Assembly: GCA_003249955.1 (NCBI GenBank)
Contig: QKHS01000015.1
Coordinates: 80,114 to 144,113 of the forward strand
Source of the DNA: Bacteroidales bacterium
Lineage (GTDB): Bacteria > Bacteroidota > Bacteroidia > Bacteroidales > ML635J-15
DNA: 64,000 nucleotides
Reading direction: 5' to 3'
The translations under genes and the position numbers were made by a program. Below are positions 1-8,661 of this stretch, piece by piece; within the stretch, counting starts at the first letter, position 1, and each line of letters opens with the position of its first letter. The notes beneath the pieces are model-generated. The model saw nothing but the letters and a program-made list of their open reading frames with translations, did not search any database and was not told the origin of the DNA.

Positions 1-798
1 ATAATATCAGTAAAAGATGATATTATCACCTTTGATGCAGGACAATTCGGCGAAATAGAAGTCGTAAATAATGACCTGATAATTAAATACAAAGCCGGTG
101 AGACTGCTGATGTTTTCCTGCTTCCAGAATCTGATGGTTCCGTCAAAGGATTTCTGGGAAAAGCTATTGCTAACCTCGGGGAATTCGCCAGACTAAGAGT
201 GGTTTCAAATACAGAATACGGTTCTTTTTTTGACATCGGAATAGAAAAAGACCTGTTCTGTCCGTTTCAGGAACAAAAGACAGACCTTGAAGTAAATCAC
301 TATTACATTGTTTATGTTTATCTTGACGAAACTACAAACAGACTGGCAGCGTCAACAAAAATCGAAAAATTTATTCTTGACGAAAAACCTGAATTGCAGG
401 AAATGCAAAACACAGAAATACTTATTTTAAATAAGACTCAACTGGGATATAACGCAATAGTTGAAAACAAATATCACGGATTACTTTACGAGAACGAAGT
501 TTTTACAGAATTAAAGCCTGGTCAAAAGTTAAACGCTGTAATAAAAAAGATTCGCGAGGACAATAAAATTGACCTCAGATTATTTAAAAATGACCATACA
601 GACATTTCAGGTTTCGAGACAATGATAATTAATTATCTTAAAGCTCACGGCGGACAAATGCACCTGAACGACGAATCAGAACCTGAGGAAATTTATGAAG
701 CTTTCGGAATCTCGAAAAAAAACTTTAAAAAAGCTCTCGGAGCTCTGTACCGAAAAAAAGTTATTGACTTAAAGAGTACTAATGTGAAATTATTGTAA
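1..798 (+). CDS. cvfB: CvfB-like S1 RNA-binding protein, 5' end outside window
   Basis: The reading frame is open from base 1 with no stop, so the gene begins upstream of the window and the in-frame GTG at 199 is internal. The first ~55 visible residues fit the end of a first S1 module (ADVFLLPESDG). A second S1 module starts at LGEFARLRVV (about residue 62) and contains the CvfB-like PFQEQK and YVYLDETTNRLAAS segments. A third S1-like stretch follows, and the C-terminus (YEAFGISKKNFKKALGALYR) resembles the family's winged helix. CvfB-type proteins are cytoplasmic RNA-binding regulators, named for a virulence role in Staphylococcus; the function here is inferred only. The TAA is at 796-798. 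Confidence 0.85.
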   Translation: MISVKDDIITFDAGQFGEIEVVNNDLIIKYKAGETADVFLLPESDGSVKGFLGKAIANLGEFARLRVVSNTEYGSFFDIGIEKDLFCPFQEQKTDLEVNHYYIVYVYLDETTNRLAASTKIEKFILDEKPELQEMQNTEILILNKTQLGYNAIVENKYHGLLYENEVFTELKPGQKLNAVIKKIREDNKIDLRLFKNDHTDISGFETMIINYLKAHGGQMHLNDESEPEEIYEAFGISKKNFKKALGALYRKKVIDLKSTNVKLL

Positions 799-866
799 TT
801 TAGGTATAAAAACTGTTTTTTTTCTTTTTTTTGCATTTTTTCTAAAAAAACCTACTACTTTTTTAG

Positions 867-894
867 TTTTGAATTAAAAAAAACACTTATTTTG
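867..894 (+). promoter_or_regulatory. Candidate Bacteroidota promoter for the RRM gene
   Basis: TTTTG (867-871) precedes TTATTTTG (887-894), a one-mismatch version of the TAnnTTTG -7 box, 80 nt before the RRM start. The spacer of 15 nt is shorter than the usual 17-23, so this is only a candidate. Confidence 0.4.
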
Positions 895-973
895 CAGTCA
901 GGATTAATATTATCTCTAACCCGTTTTATTAATCCTGAGAATTGTTTTTTATGTTTTTTTTAAATTATTTTTT

Positions 974-1249
974 ATGAATTTATTTGTCGCTAACCTTCAC
1001 CCATCAACCAGAGGAGAAGATTTACAGGAGTTATTTTCACAATTTGGCAGTGTAGTATCTGCAAAAGTTATCATGGACAAAGAGACCGGCAACTCAAAAC
1101 GTTATGGTTTTGTTGAGTTGGCCAACGAAGCAGAGGGAGAAAATGCAATTGCCCAACTTAACGAAAAAGAGTTTCAGGGCAATCAGATTGCGGTTAAAAT
1201 GGCGCAGCCAAAAGCTGCCGGCCACGCACACCAGCAAAGAAGATACTAA
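974..1249 (+). CDS. Small RRM-type RNA-binding protein
   Basis: This 91-residue protein is a single RNA recognition motif. RNP2 is LFVANL (residues 3-8) and RNP1 is KRYGFVEL (residues 42-49), with aromatic residues at the usual RNA-stacking positions. A short basic/His-Gln tail (HAHQQRRY) follows the domain. Stand-alone RRM proteins of this size are common in Bacteroidota and cyanobacteria and are generally thought to be RNA chaperones or post-transcriptional regulators. The gene is monocistronic, with a long AT-rich leader and a rho-independent terminator directly after the stop. Confidence 0.93.
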   Translation: MNLFVANLHPSTRGEDLQELFSQFGSVVSAKVIMDKETGNSKRYGFVELANEAEGENAIAQLNEKEFQGNQIAVKMAQPKAAGHAHQQRRY

Positions 1250-1253
1250 AATT

Positions 1254-1277
1254 AAGCGGGTTTTACCCGCTTTTTTA
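1254..1277 (+). terminator. Rho-independent terminator after RRM gene
   Basis: Stem AAGCGGG (1254-1260), loop TTTTA, stem CCCGCTT (1266-1272), then a T run. It sits 5 nt after the RRM stop codon. The convergent gene ends at 1275, so its last codons overlap the distal edge of this structure. Confidence 0.85.
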
Positions 1278-2153
1278 TTTAAATAACATAAAGGCTCCGA
1301 AAAATTCTTCACCAACAACTTCAGCTTTATCCCAGAATTCTTCCGAAGTTTTTGCAAGATTTTCTTTGCCATACAAAAGTCGGAACATATAATTCCCTTT
1401 ACAATAAAGCCTTAATTCCGGAGTTTCATCATTACCTGTGTAATATGCAAAAGCCAATTGATTTTCATTGAGATAATACTCTTTTGTAACATCCGCTTTT
1501 ACAACCATTTTTACCAAATCATCCCCGTCATAAAAGCCTGTAACCTCTCCTTTTGTTTCGCTTCTCAATCCTGTTAAAGAATTTATTCTTTTATACAGCT
1601 CTCTGACTGCATCAAGCTCCTTGTTATAATCAGGTATCCCCGATAAATACATACACATCTTCAACTGTACAGCAGATCTGACAATAACTTCGGAATAATC
1701 AAAATAATTATCAGGTTCTCCCAGAAAATAGTTTTCCCCAAATTTTTCACCTCCCTTCTCTCTTATTAAAATCATTTTTTTATTCTCAATATGAAAGATT
1801 AATTCTGTTTCTTCTGTACTATATACATAATATGTAAGATTCTGAAAAACATCATAGATAAAAAACTCCGAATACTCAATTGCTGAAAGATCTGTATGAA
1901 CCGAAATCATACTTAATGACTCTCCGCATCTGTTACTGTATGAATAATGAACAGCTCTTTCGCATCTGTTAATACCAACAGCCGGCCATGGATCACTGTC
2001 ATAGTTACTGCATACAATATCTGTGTAAAGCATGTTAGTGTCTGAAAATTCTGCCAGATATTGAAAACCCCGGCGCGAATCTATCTGTGAATAGCCATAT
2101 GTACAGATCACACAATAAAACAAGACAAACATTAATTTATTCATAATTTTCAT
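1275..2153 (-). CDS. Exported protein of unknown function
   Basis: A 292-residue protein with an N-terminal signal peptide (MNKLMFVLFYCVICTYGYSQ), so it is probably periplasmic or outer-membrane associated. A second ATG three codons in (2144) is an equally good start. The mature part has several Cys residues and aromatic-rich beta-type sequence but no motif I recognise. It is transcribed convergently with the RRM gene and lies 96 bp downstream of the TraB/GumN-like gene on the same strand, so the two could be co-transcribed. Confidence 0.7.
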   Translation of the reverse strand: MKIMNKLMFVLFYCVICTYGYSQIDSRRGFQYLAEFSDTNMLYTDIVCSNYDSDPWPAVGINRCERAVHYSYSNRCGESLSMISVHTDLSAIEYSEFFIYDVFQNLTYYVYSTEETELIFHIENKKMILIREKGGEKFGENYFLGEPDNYFDYSEVIVRSAVQLKMCMYLSGIPDYNKELDAVRELYKRINSLTGLRSETKGEVTGFYDGDDLVKMVVKADVTKEYYLNENQLAFAYYTGNDETPELRLYCKGNYMFRLLYGKENLAKTSEEFWDKAEVVGEEFFGAFMLFK

Positions 2154-2249
2154 GGTTAAGGCGTTATTTATTCAATATTATAAATAGAGACAATATAATC
2201 CTTCTAAAATACAAATAATTTCCAAAAGACCCGGCTACTTTACGGGCAA

Positions 2250-3116
2250 CTATTCCGAGACTTGCCAGCTAAAAACTACAGGTTCTACAGTATATCCCTT
2301 CTTCCTTAAAAGTGCTATAACTCCTGTCTCTCCCGGTAAATGAGCCGCACCTACAGCACAAAACAATGTTTGTTTTTTTGCAATTTTAACAAAATGTTTT
2401 GCCATTCCTACATTCCTGTCTATAAGAAATGCTTTGTTAAACTCTGCCGGTAAAGAAGTATCATTCGTCATTTCAAAAATTGATTCCAGATCAAAACTCA
2501 TATATGCCTCAAGCATTTCGTCCATTTTCCCGGCATCATCATTGCCTGTTGTGTCTATAATGCCCTCATATAACATATCCGCCTGATCTTCAAGACTTAT
2601 TGCATCAACAGCTCTAATCTGGTCGCTGAATTTTTCAACTCCAAAACATTCTTTCCCGCTATCTCTGGCCATTTTAAGAAAATATAAATCCAGAGCCTGT
2701 TCCATATCCTGTTCAATGTTCATTTGCATCAACTGACTTGACAAAAAGAACGGTTTCATCTTATTGTAAATAAAAATTCCGGAACCTGTCATTTCTTTTA
2801 CAACACTGTCTAAAATATGATACTCCTCTTTCGACAATAATTTATCAAGACTATTATCCTTCATAAGCATAGCATCCATAATATCATCATGCTCAATTTC
2901 ATCCATTAAAATTTCCATAGCAAAAGCATCGCATGAATTAAATGCATTACTTACTGTCTCATCAAATGAAAAAACGCGTTTATCCTGAATGTGAATTGTT
3001 CCGTAAAGATACGACGGAGACTTAAGATTTTTACCACTTACTTTCCACATTAACGATTGTGAAAATGAGATGCTTATAAACAGGACAAAACTTATTGACA
3101 AAAATATTCTTTTCAT
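2250..3116 (-). CDS. TraB/GumN-family exported protein
   Basis: The protein begins MKRIFLSISFVLFISISFSQ, a typical signal peptide. Family motifs are SPSYLYGTIHIQD near the N-terminus and GAAHLPGETGV near the C-terminus; the two conserved histidine/glycine motifs of TraB/PrgY/GumN proteins are thought to form a metalloprotease-like site. An upstream in-frame start at 3146 would add ten residues, but it lies inside the terminator of the preceding MFS gene, so 3116 is preferred. The length (about 288 aa) fits the family. The substrate is unknown. Confidence 0.82.
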   Translation of the reverse strand: MKRIFLSISFVLFISISFSQSLMWKVSGKNLKSPSYLYGTIHIQDKRVFSFDETVSNAFNSCDAFAMEILMDEIEHDDIMDAMLMKDNSLDKLLSKEEYHILDSVVKEMTGSGIFIYNKMKPFFLSSQLMQMNIEQDMEQALDLYFLKMARDSGKECFGVEKFSDQIRAVDAISLEDQADMLYEGIIDTTGNDDAGKMDEMLEAYMSFDLESIFEMTNDTSLPAEFNKAFLIDRNVGMAKHFVKIAKKQTLFCAVGAAHLPGETGVIALLRKKGYTVEPVVFSWQVSE

Positions 3117-3130
3117 GGTCTGTATTAAAT

Positions 3131-3167
3131 TAAAAAATGCCCTCAAATTTATAAAAATCTGAGGGCA
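3131..3167 (-). terminator. Terminator of the MFS gene
   Basis: Read on the minus strand: TGCCCTCA (3167-3160), a 14-nt loop, TGAGGGCA (3145-3138), then TTTTTT. It closes the MFS transcript about 30 nt after its stop and marks the TraB/GumN gene as a separate unit. Confidence 0.85.
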
Positions 3168-3197
3168 TTCAAATAATGTTTTTTATAATTACTTACA

Positions 3198-4625
3198 TTA
3201 AGCTTTTTCTTCCAGAATTTCTTCGGCTTTAGCTGCTATGTTTGGCAACTCAAGTCCATAACCTTTTTTCTTGTCTTCAAGCTTAAGCCAGAAAGCAAAA
3301 ATAAGAGCCAAAAGACCAAACCCTGTAAAAATAAGCATCGGTAAAGTATAATCGTATTGGTTAACAGTTGCACCATTAACAACAGTAGTACCTGTAATAC
3401 AATATTTTGTTAATACCCAGCCGATTAAAGCAGGAACACCCATTAATCCCCAATTCTGAACCCAGAAAATCAAAGAATATGCTGTACCTAATTGTCTTTC
3501 TGGAATAATTTTCGGAACTGATGGCCACATTGCAGAAGGAACAAGTGAAAAACCTATACCTAAAATTACAACTAAAATAATTGCAACAATCCACTGATTT
3601 AAGAACGGGATAGAGAACATTGCATGAACAAAAATCAAAAGAATTGATCCTAAAATCATAATTGTAGCACCTTTTCCTTTTCTGTCATATAAATTACCAA
3701 AGAAAGGTGTTAATATTATAGTACCGAATGGTAGTAAAGCCGGGATCGCACCTGCTACAGATTCGTCAATTCCGAATTTGTTAACCATGAGATCTGTTGC
3801 ATATTTCAGGAACGGGAAAACCGAAGAATAGAACAATACACACAATATTGCAACCAACCAAAAACCTTTATTGGTTATAATCTGCCAGATATCTTTCATT
3901 TTAAAAGCTTCTTCTTCTGACTCATCATTGTTGGCAAGTTTTTCTGCTGCAATTTCAGCATCCAGTTTCTTATCCTGGAAAATATAAATTATAAATGAAA
4001 TCATCCCGATACAAGCCATTATTAAACCAATCAAAACCGGACCGGAAACATGTCCCATATATTTTGCAAGCGGTAAACTGGTTCCGATAGCAAGACCTGT
4101 TCCTATTCTGGCAGTTGCCATTTCAAGACCCATTGCCAATGCCATTTCTTTACCTTTAAACCATTTTACGATAGTTTTTGATACTGTGATACCTGCGACT
4201 TCGACACCAACGCCAAATATCGCAAATCCAAGTCCGGCAATCAACACCTGTGCCTTTACCGATGTTCCGAACACACTCCATACAATACCATCCAGACTAT
4301 GTGTTGAAACTGCATAATACTTAATACCGACACCTACAACCATAATGATAGTTGCCATCAAACCGGTAAATCTAAGCCCCATCTTATCAAGAATAATCCC
4401 CCCGATAATAAGCATGAACATAAAAACATTAAACCATCCATAAGCACTGGTAAAGAAACCATACTCAGAACTTGTCCATGTTAATTGCTCTTCAAGAAGA
4501 CCTTTTAACGGAGCCATCACATCTGAAAGGTAATAACCGCATAACATTGTAAAAGCGACAACGCCCAAGGCAAACCACCTTGCCGTTTTGGAATCCCTTA
4601 AGGATTTCTGAATTTTTTCTACCAT
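3198..4625 (-). CDS. Major facilitator superfamily transporter
   Basis: A 475-residue integral membrane protein with about 12 predicted hydrophobic helices. It has the MFS motif A-like loop GGIILDKMGLRFTG between TM2 and TM3 and a long charged cytoplasmic loop in the middle (KLDAEIAAEKLANNDESEEEAFK) separating two six-helix halves. The second half has a motif A counterpart, GNLYDRKGKG. The substrate cannot be deduced; organic anions or sugars are possible. A TAnnTTTG box lies upstream on the same strand (4661-4654), giving a leader of about 25 nt. The gene is monocistronic with its own terminator. Confidence 0.88.
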   Translation of the reverse strand: MVEKIQKSLRDSKTARWFALGVVAFTMLCGYYLSDVMAPLKGLLEEQLTWTSSEYGFFTSAYGWFNVFMFMLIIGGIILDKMGLRFTGLMATIIMVVGVGIKYYAVSTHSLDGIVWSVFGTSVKAQVLIAGLGFAIFGVGVEVAGITVSKTIVKWFKGKEMALAMGLEMATARIGTGLAIGTSLPLAKYMGHVSGPVLIGLIMACIGMISFIIYIFQDKKLDAEIAAEKLANNDESEEEAFKMKDIWQIITNKGFWLVAILCVLFYSSVFPFLKYATDLMVNKFGIDESVAGAIPALLPFGTIILTPFFGNLYDRKGKGATIMILGSILLIFVHAMFSIPFLNQWIVAIILVVILGIGFSLVPSAMWPSVPKIIPERQLGTAYSLIFWVQNWGLMGVPALIGWVLTKYCITGTTVVNGATVNQYDYTLPMLIFTGFGLLALIFAFWLKLEDKKKGYGLELPNIAAKAEEILEEKA

Positions 4626-4653
4626 AATAGTAATTTTTAAATTTTTGTATCTG

Positions 4654-4661
4654 CAAATGTA
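4654..4661 (-). promoter_or_regulatory. -7 promoter box of MFS gene
   Basis: The minus strand reads TACATTTG, an exact TAnnTTTG box, about 29 nt before the MFS start codon. No convincing -33 element was seen. Confidence 0.55.
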
Positions 4662-4783
4662 AAATTATTTTCAATTAAATAATAAATTATTTTTTTTCGT
4701 TCCTTTTATCCTTGAATTGTTAAACATTTTTTTTATTTTTGTTGACAATAATATTATATGTTTAATTAAACTTTTCTTTAACT

Positions 4784-7396
4784 ATGAAAAAATCTCTACA
4801 ATTAATGCTTACGTTGTTCCTGTGTCTATTATTCGCCAGTACATACGGACAACCATTTTATAACATCGGAACTTCTGTAACCGGAGGTACTGCAACTGTT
4901 ACCACATCTCCTGATACTCAGGCAGAAGAAGCTGCAGTTGTAACTGTAACAATTGCCGACATTGAAGCGGGAAAACAATTCCTTTCAATTGAAGTTATTG
5001 CTGCTGACTTATCCGTAATTTCAACAACTTTGGTCTCAGAAGGTGCTGAATACACTTTTGAAATGCCGGCTCAGGATGTTGGCGTTAACGTAGCACTCGA
5101 AGATATTCCTGCTGCTACTTATGCCATTGCAACTTCTGTTACAGGCGGAACCGCTACAGTTACAACAAATCCTGCAACAGAAGCTGAAGAAGCTGCAGTT
5201 GTTACTGTAACAATCGCCGACATTGAGGCAGGTAAACAATTCCTTTCAATTGGAGTTATTGCTGCCGATTTATCCGTTATTTCAACAACTTTGGTTTCAG
5301 AAGGTGCTGAATACACTTTTGAAATGCCGGCTCAGGCTGTTGGCGTTAACGTAACACTCGAAGATATTCCTGCTGCTACTTATGCTATTGCAACTTCGGT
5401 TACAGGCGGAACAGCTACAGTTACAACAAATCCTGCAACAGAAGCTGAAGAAGCTGCTGTTGTTACTGTAACAATTGCAGATATAGAAGCAGGTAAAGAA
5501 TTCCTTTCAATTGAAGTTATTGCTGCTGACTTATCTGTAATTTCAACAACTTTGGTTTCAGAAGGTGCCGAATACACTTTTGAAATGCCGGCTCAGGCTG
5601 TTAGTGTTAACATAAACTTACAGGATGTAGTAACTGATCCTATCATTATTAATACCCAGCCACAATCTGCAACCATCTGCAGCTATGATTATGCAACGAT
5701 ATCAATAGATGCTGAAGCAACAACTGCAGAAACCTTAACTTATCAATGGTATTACAATAATGAAATTATGACTGACTCAGTAAACAGTTCAATCATTGTA
5801 AACCTTGCAGGAGAATATAAATGTTTATTAACTGCCGGACTTGACGAACTTTATTCTGAAGTTGCTGTTTTAACCGTTGCTGAAGTAAATCCTGAGCTAC
5901 CGGCTGAAATAGGTGCTTGTACAGGGACAACAGTTGTTTTAAACCCCGGAACATTTTCTTCTTACGAATGGAATGACCTTACTACAGAAAGCACATTATC
6001 TGTAACAATTAACGGTACATATTCCGTAGTTGTTGAAGATGAAAACGGATGTACCGCTTCTGCTGAATCCATAGTATCTTTCTCTGACGAAATAAGTATT
6101 GATCTTGGCGAAGAAGTTAATGTTTGTTCCGGTAGTTCAGCAAATATCTCAGCTCCGGCATCTGATTCTTATGTATGGGGTGGCGGAGAAGACACTCAGG
6201 AAATTTTAGTATCAGAAGGTGGATGGTATTATGTTACCGTTACACAGGGGACATGCGAAGCCAACGATTCTGTATTGGTTAACATTGTAGATCTCCCCGA
6301 AGTTTTTGATTTGGGTGAAACAATTTATGCATGTGAAGGGACAACTGTAACAATAGAAGGACCTGAAGTTACCGGAGCAAACTATTTATGGAGTAATGCA
6401 GAAACAACCCAAAATACTGATGTTACTTTAACCGGCACTTATAGCCTGACAGTTTCAAACGAATTCGGTTGTGAAATGTCTGATGACATTCTTGTCCAGT
6501 TTAACAATTATGCTGTTATTAACCTGCATACAGGAGACACAATATATTCATGTATCGGAAACACAGTAACCTTAGACCCTCAACAAGGTATTGAATGGTT
6601 ATGGAGCGACTCTTCAACAGAAAGTACTCTTGATGTTGAAACCAGTGATTGGTATTACGTTACCGTTACTGTAGATGGTGGTTGCGAAGGTAATGACAGT
6701 GTATATGTTTTATTTAATACTCTTCCGGCTATTGACCTTGGTGAAAACCAGGCATTCTGCGACGGATTATCGGCAGTATTAACCGCTCCTGATGCAGTTG
6801 AATACCTGTGGAACACAGGAGAAATCACTCAGTCAATCACTATAGACACAGCATCTGTTTATTCCTGTACTATAACTGACATAAACGGTTGTATGAACTC
6901 AGACGAAATGACTCTTGCCATCTATCCGTTACCTGTTGTTGATCTGGGCGAAGACATTATTGTTGACGAAGATCAGATATTAGTATTCGGAGCACAACAG
7001 GGACACCCTGAGTATTTATGGTCAACAGAAGCTACAACAGAATTTATCATTGTTAACGCTTCTGATCTGGAACTTGGCGAAAACACAATAAGTGTTACCG
7101 TAACAAGCTCTAATGGATGTTCTGTTACTGACGAAATAACAATTACAGTTATTCCGGGTGCAGGGATTGATACTGACATTGCAAATAAATTCAGTGTTTA
7201 TCCTAATCCTTCCAATGGCATAATTGAAATTAAAGGAAATGAAATCATTTCTGTCAACGTTTTAAATTATACCGGAAAGACAATGCTTACAACAAATCAA
7301 AACAGAATTGATTTGAGTGATTTTGCAAAGGGAATTTATATCGTACAGATAAATGCCAAATCCGGAATATTTACTTCAAAAGTTGTTCTTCAATAA
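4784..7396 (+). CDS. T9SS-sorted surface protein with triplicated repeats and Ig/PKD-like modules
   Basis: An 870-residue secreted protein. Residues 1-22 are a signal peptide ending YGQ. Residues about 30-290 are three near-identical 87-residue repeats (TSVTGGTATVTT ... EYTFEMPAQ.VGVNV), which resemble the bacterial beta-repeats found in many cell-surface proteins. After these come about six Ig/PKD-like modules of the type seen in gliding-adhesin-related proteins, each with a vDLGE start, a YLWS/YEWN core and a C-x-x-N/S-D end. The last ~70 residues (FSVYPNPSNG ... GIYIVQINAKSG) are a type A T9SS C-terminal sorting domain. It is probably an outer-surface protein; ligand and function are unknown. 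Confidence 0.9.
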   Translation: MKKSLQLMLTLFLCLLFASTYGQPFYNIGTSVTGGTATVTTSPDTQAEEAAVVTVTIADIEAGKQFLSIEVIAADLSVISTTLVSEGAEYTFEMPAQDVGVNVALEDIPAATYAIATSVTGGTATVTTNPATEAEEAAVVTVTIADIEAGKQFLSIGVIAADLSVISTTLVSEGAEYTFEMPAQAVGVNVTLEDIPAATYAIATSVTGGTATVTTNPATEAEEAAVVTVTIADIEAGKEFLSIEVIAADLSVISTTLVSEGAEYTFEMPAQAVSVNINLQDVVTDPIIINTQPQSATICSYDYATISIDAEATTAETLTYQWYYNNEIMTDSVNSSIIVNLAGEYKCLLTAGLDELYSEVAVLTVAEVNPELPAEIGACTGTTVVLNPGTFSSYEWNDLTTESTLSVTINGTYSVVVEDENGCTASAESIVSFSDEISIDLGEEVNVCSGSSANISAPASDSYVWGGGEDTQEILVSEGGWYYVTVTQGTCEANDSVLVNIVDLPEVFDLGETIYACEGTTVTIEGPEVTGANYLWSNAETTQNTDVTLTGTYSLTVSNEFGCEMSDDILVQFNNYAVINLHTGDTIYSCIGNTVTLDPQQGIEWLWSDSSTESTLDVETSDWYYVTVTVDGGCEGNDSVYVLFNTLPAIDLGENQAFCDGLSAVLTAPDAVEYLWNTGEITQSITIDTASVYSCTITDINGCMNSDEMTLAIYPLPVVDLGEDIIVDEDQILVFGAQQGHPEYLWSTEATTEFIIVNASDLELGENTISVTVTSSNGCSVTDEITITVIPGAGIDTDIANKFSVYPNPSNGIIEIKGNEIISVNVLNYTGKTMLTTNQNRIDLSDFAKGIYIVQINAKSGIFTSKVVLQ
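4871..5653 (+). repeat. Three tandem 261-bp repeats inside the T9SS surface protein
   Basis: Units start at 4871, 5132 and 5393 with an exact period of 261 bp (87 codons). They differ at only a few, mostly synonymous, positions, so the DNA repeat is very recent or is maintained by gene conversion. Confidence 0.95.
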
Positions 7397-7422
7397 TTAT
7401 TAAACATACAGAATTAAAAAAA

Positions 7423-7449
7423 AGAGGCCATATCCGGCCTCTTTTTTTT
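7423..7449 (+). terminator. Strong rho-independent terminator
   Basis: AGAGGCC (7423-7429), loop ATATCC, GGCCTCT (7436-7442), then seven T residues. It closes the T9SS surface-protein transcript. Confidence 0.92.
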
Positions 7450-7513
7450 AATATCAACTCAAATTTGTTAATAAATACACTTGTTTTTTCGTTTATACTT
7501 AAAATATATTAAA

Positions 7514-7521
7514 TAATTTTG
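7514..7521 (+). promoter_or_regulatory. -7 promoter box of small lipoprotein gene
   Basis: TAATTTTG matches TAnnTTTG exactly and lies 16 nt before the ATG at 7538, in the gap after the strong terminator. Confidence 0.6.
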
Positions 7522-7537
7522 CAAAATTAAATACAGA

Positions 7538-7672
7538 ATGATTATGAAAAAGGTTTTGATTATATTAGCTGTGGCTGCTCTTGTATGTGTAGGATTCGCA
7601 TCTTGTAAATCCACTCATGATTGCCCGGCATATGGAAATTCACAAACAAACAGCTTAGAAAAAAGAGTTTAA
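7538..7672 (+). CDS. Very small lipoprotein (44 aa)
   Basis: A short gene not evident from length alone. ATG at 7538 (alternative ATG at 7544) encodes a Lys-Lys start, a hydrophobic stretch and the lipobox-like VGFASC, followed by only 21 residues (KSTHDCPAYGNSQTNSLEKRV). The predicted mature product is a tiny acylated peptide with a second Cys. It has its own exact -7 box and follows a terminator, which supports independent expression. Very small lipoproteins of this kind occur in Bacteroidota, but the function is unknown. Confidence 0.7.
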   Translation: MIMKKVLIILAVAALVCVGFASCKSTHDCPAYGNSQTNSLEKRV

Positions 7673-7699
7673 AATAAATTCTGGTTATTAAGTTTTTAC

Positions 7700-7707
7700 T
7701 ACCTTTG
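7700..7707 (+). promoter_or_regulatory. -7 promoter box immediately before 7716 gene
   Basis: TACCTTTG is an exact TAnnTTTG box. It ends only 8 nt before the ATG at 7716, so the transcript would start within a few nucleotides of the start codon. Confidence 0.55.
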
Positions 7708-7715
7708 TTGCAATT

Positions 7716-8543
7716 ATGTTTTTAGCAAAAAAAATATTATTGCTACATTTGTTTTTGGGGCTATTCTCATTGGGGTTATTCGCTCAGGGAGAACTGGAAA
7801 CCTCACGGGAACCTGACAATTACAATCTCAATTCTTTCGGCATAAAATTAAATTCAAACGGAGGCGGATTATACTATAGTTTTTCATCACGAATAAACTA
7901 CAGGTTAAGACGTTTTTTTGAATCCGAATATAATTACATGAAAAGTCCCAAAGAAATAAAAGTCATTAACCCTTATTTTGACCAGTTCTCCGTACGTAAA
8001 TTTGTTTTTGGGAAAACATTTATGGTTCACAACCTAAAGCTTGGTTACGGGTACAATAAAATGATTTTTGAGAAAAGAGACAAAAACAGTATTTCCATAC
8101 ACCTTACAGGCTCTGCCGGTTTTTCATTAGCCATAAGTAAGCCGATTTATTATGAAATAGTTGACAGTGTAAAAACTATAAATAGTTATATTACTACATA
8201 TACGTCATATTATCGTATTGACATTAACATCCAGAACAACCCTACAGATATTCTGGGCAAAGCACCTTTTGTCCTTGGGTTAAATGAAATAAAATTACAC
8301 CCTGGCATTTATTTTAAGTTTGGCATGAGTTTCGACTTCAGCAAAGATGTTATGAAAACTCAGGTTCTGGAAACCGGAGTTATGTTTGATTATTACTTCA
8401 GACCTGTAGAAATAATGGCAGGACACGATAATTCAAACTTTTTATACCTTTATATTGGATATCATTTCGGAACAAAATACGATGCAAGAATAAACCGTGA
8501 CTACCGCAAAGATCAGAAAAAAGAAGCCCGAAAATTTAATTAA
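7716..8543 (+). CDS. Exported outer-membrane-type protein, unknown function
   Basis: A 275-residue protein with a clear signal peptide (MFLAKKILLLHLFLGLFSLGLFAQ). The mature part is rich in alternating aromatic/polar stretches (YYSFSSRINYR, LYIGYHFG), as expected of an eight- to ten-strand outer-membrane beta-barrel. The C-terminus ends in a basic tail (DQKKEARKFN), which is atypical for a classical barrel end. I do not recognise a specific family. The short spacing to the -7 box suggests a very short 5' leader. Confidence 0.72.
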   Translation: MFLAKKILLLHLFLGLFSLGLFAQGELETSREPDNYNLNSFGIKLNSNGGGLYYSFSSRINYRLRRFFESEYNYMKSPKEIKVINPYFDQFSVRKFVFGKTFMVHNLKLGYGYNKMIFEKRDKNSISIHLTGSAGFSLAISKPIYYEIVDSVKTINSYITTYTSYYRIDINIQNNPTDILGKAPFVLGLNEIKLHPGIYFKFGMSFDFSKDVMKTQVLETGVMFDYYFRPVEIMAGHDNSNFLYLYIGYHFGTKYDARINRDYRKDQKKEARKFN

Positions 8544-8661
8544 ACATAATATGTTGAAAACATTGATAATTATTTTTGGTTAATTAAATAATTGTGCTTA
8601 AATTAGAGGTTTGAAATTTTTTAATATTTTTTTAGCATTGTTTTAACGTAAAATTGTGAAT

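Noticed and set aside
4871..5653. Regularly spaced repeat array, checked as a possible CRISPR
   Set aside because: The units are 261 bp, coding, and have no unique spacers.
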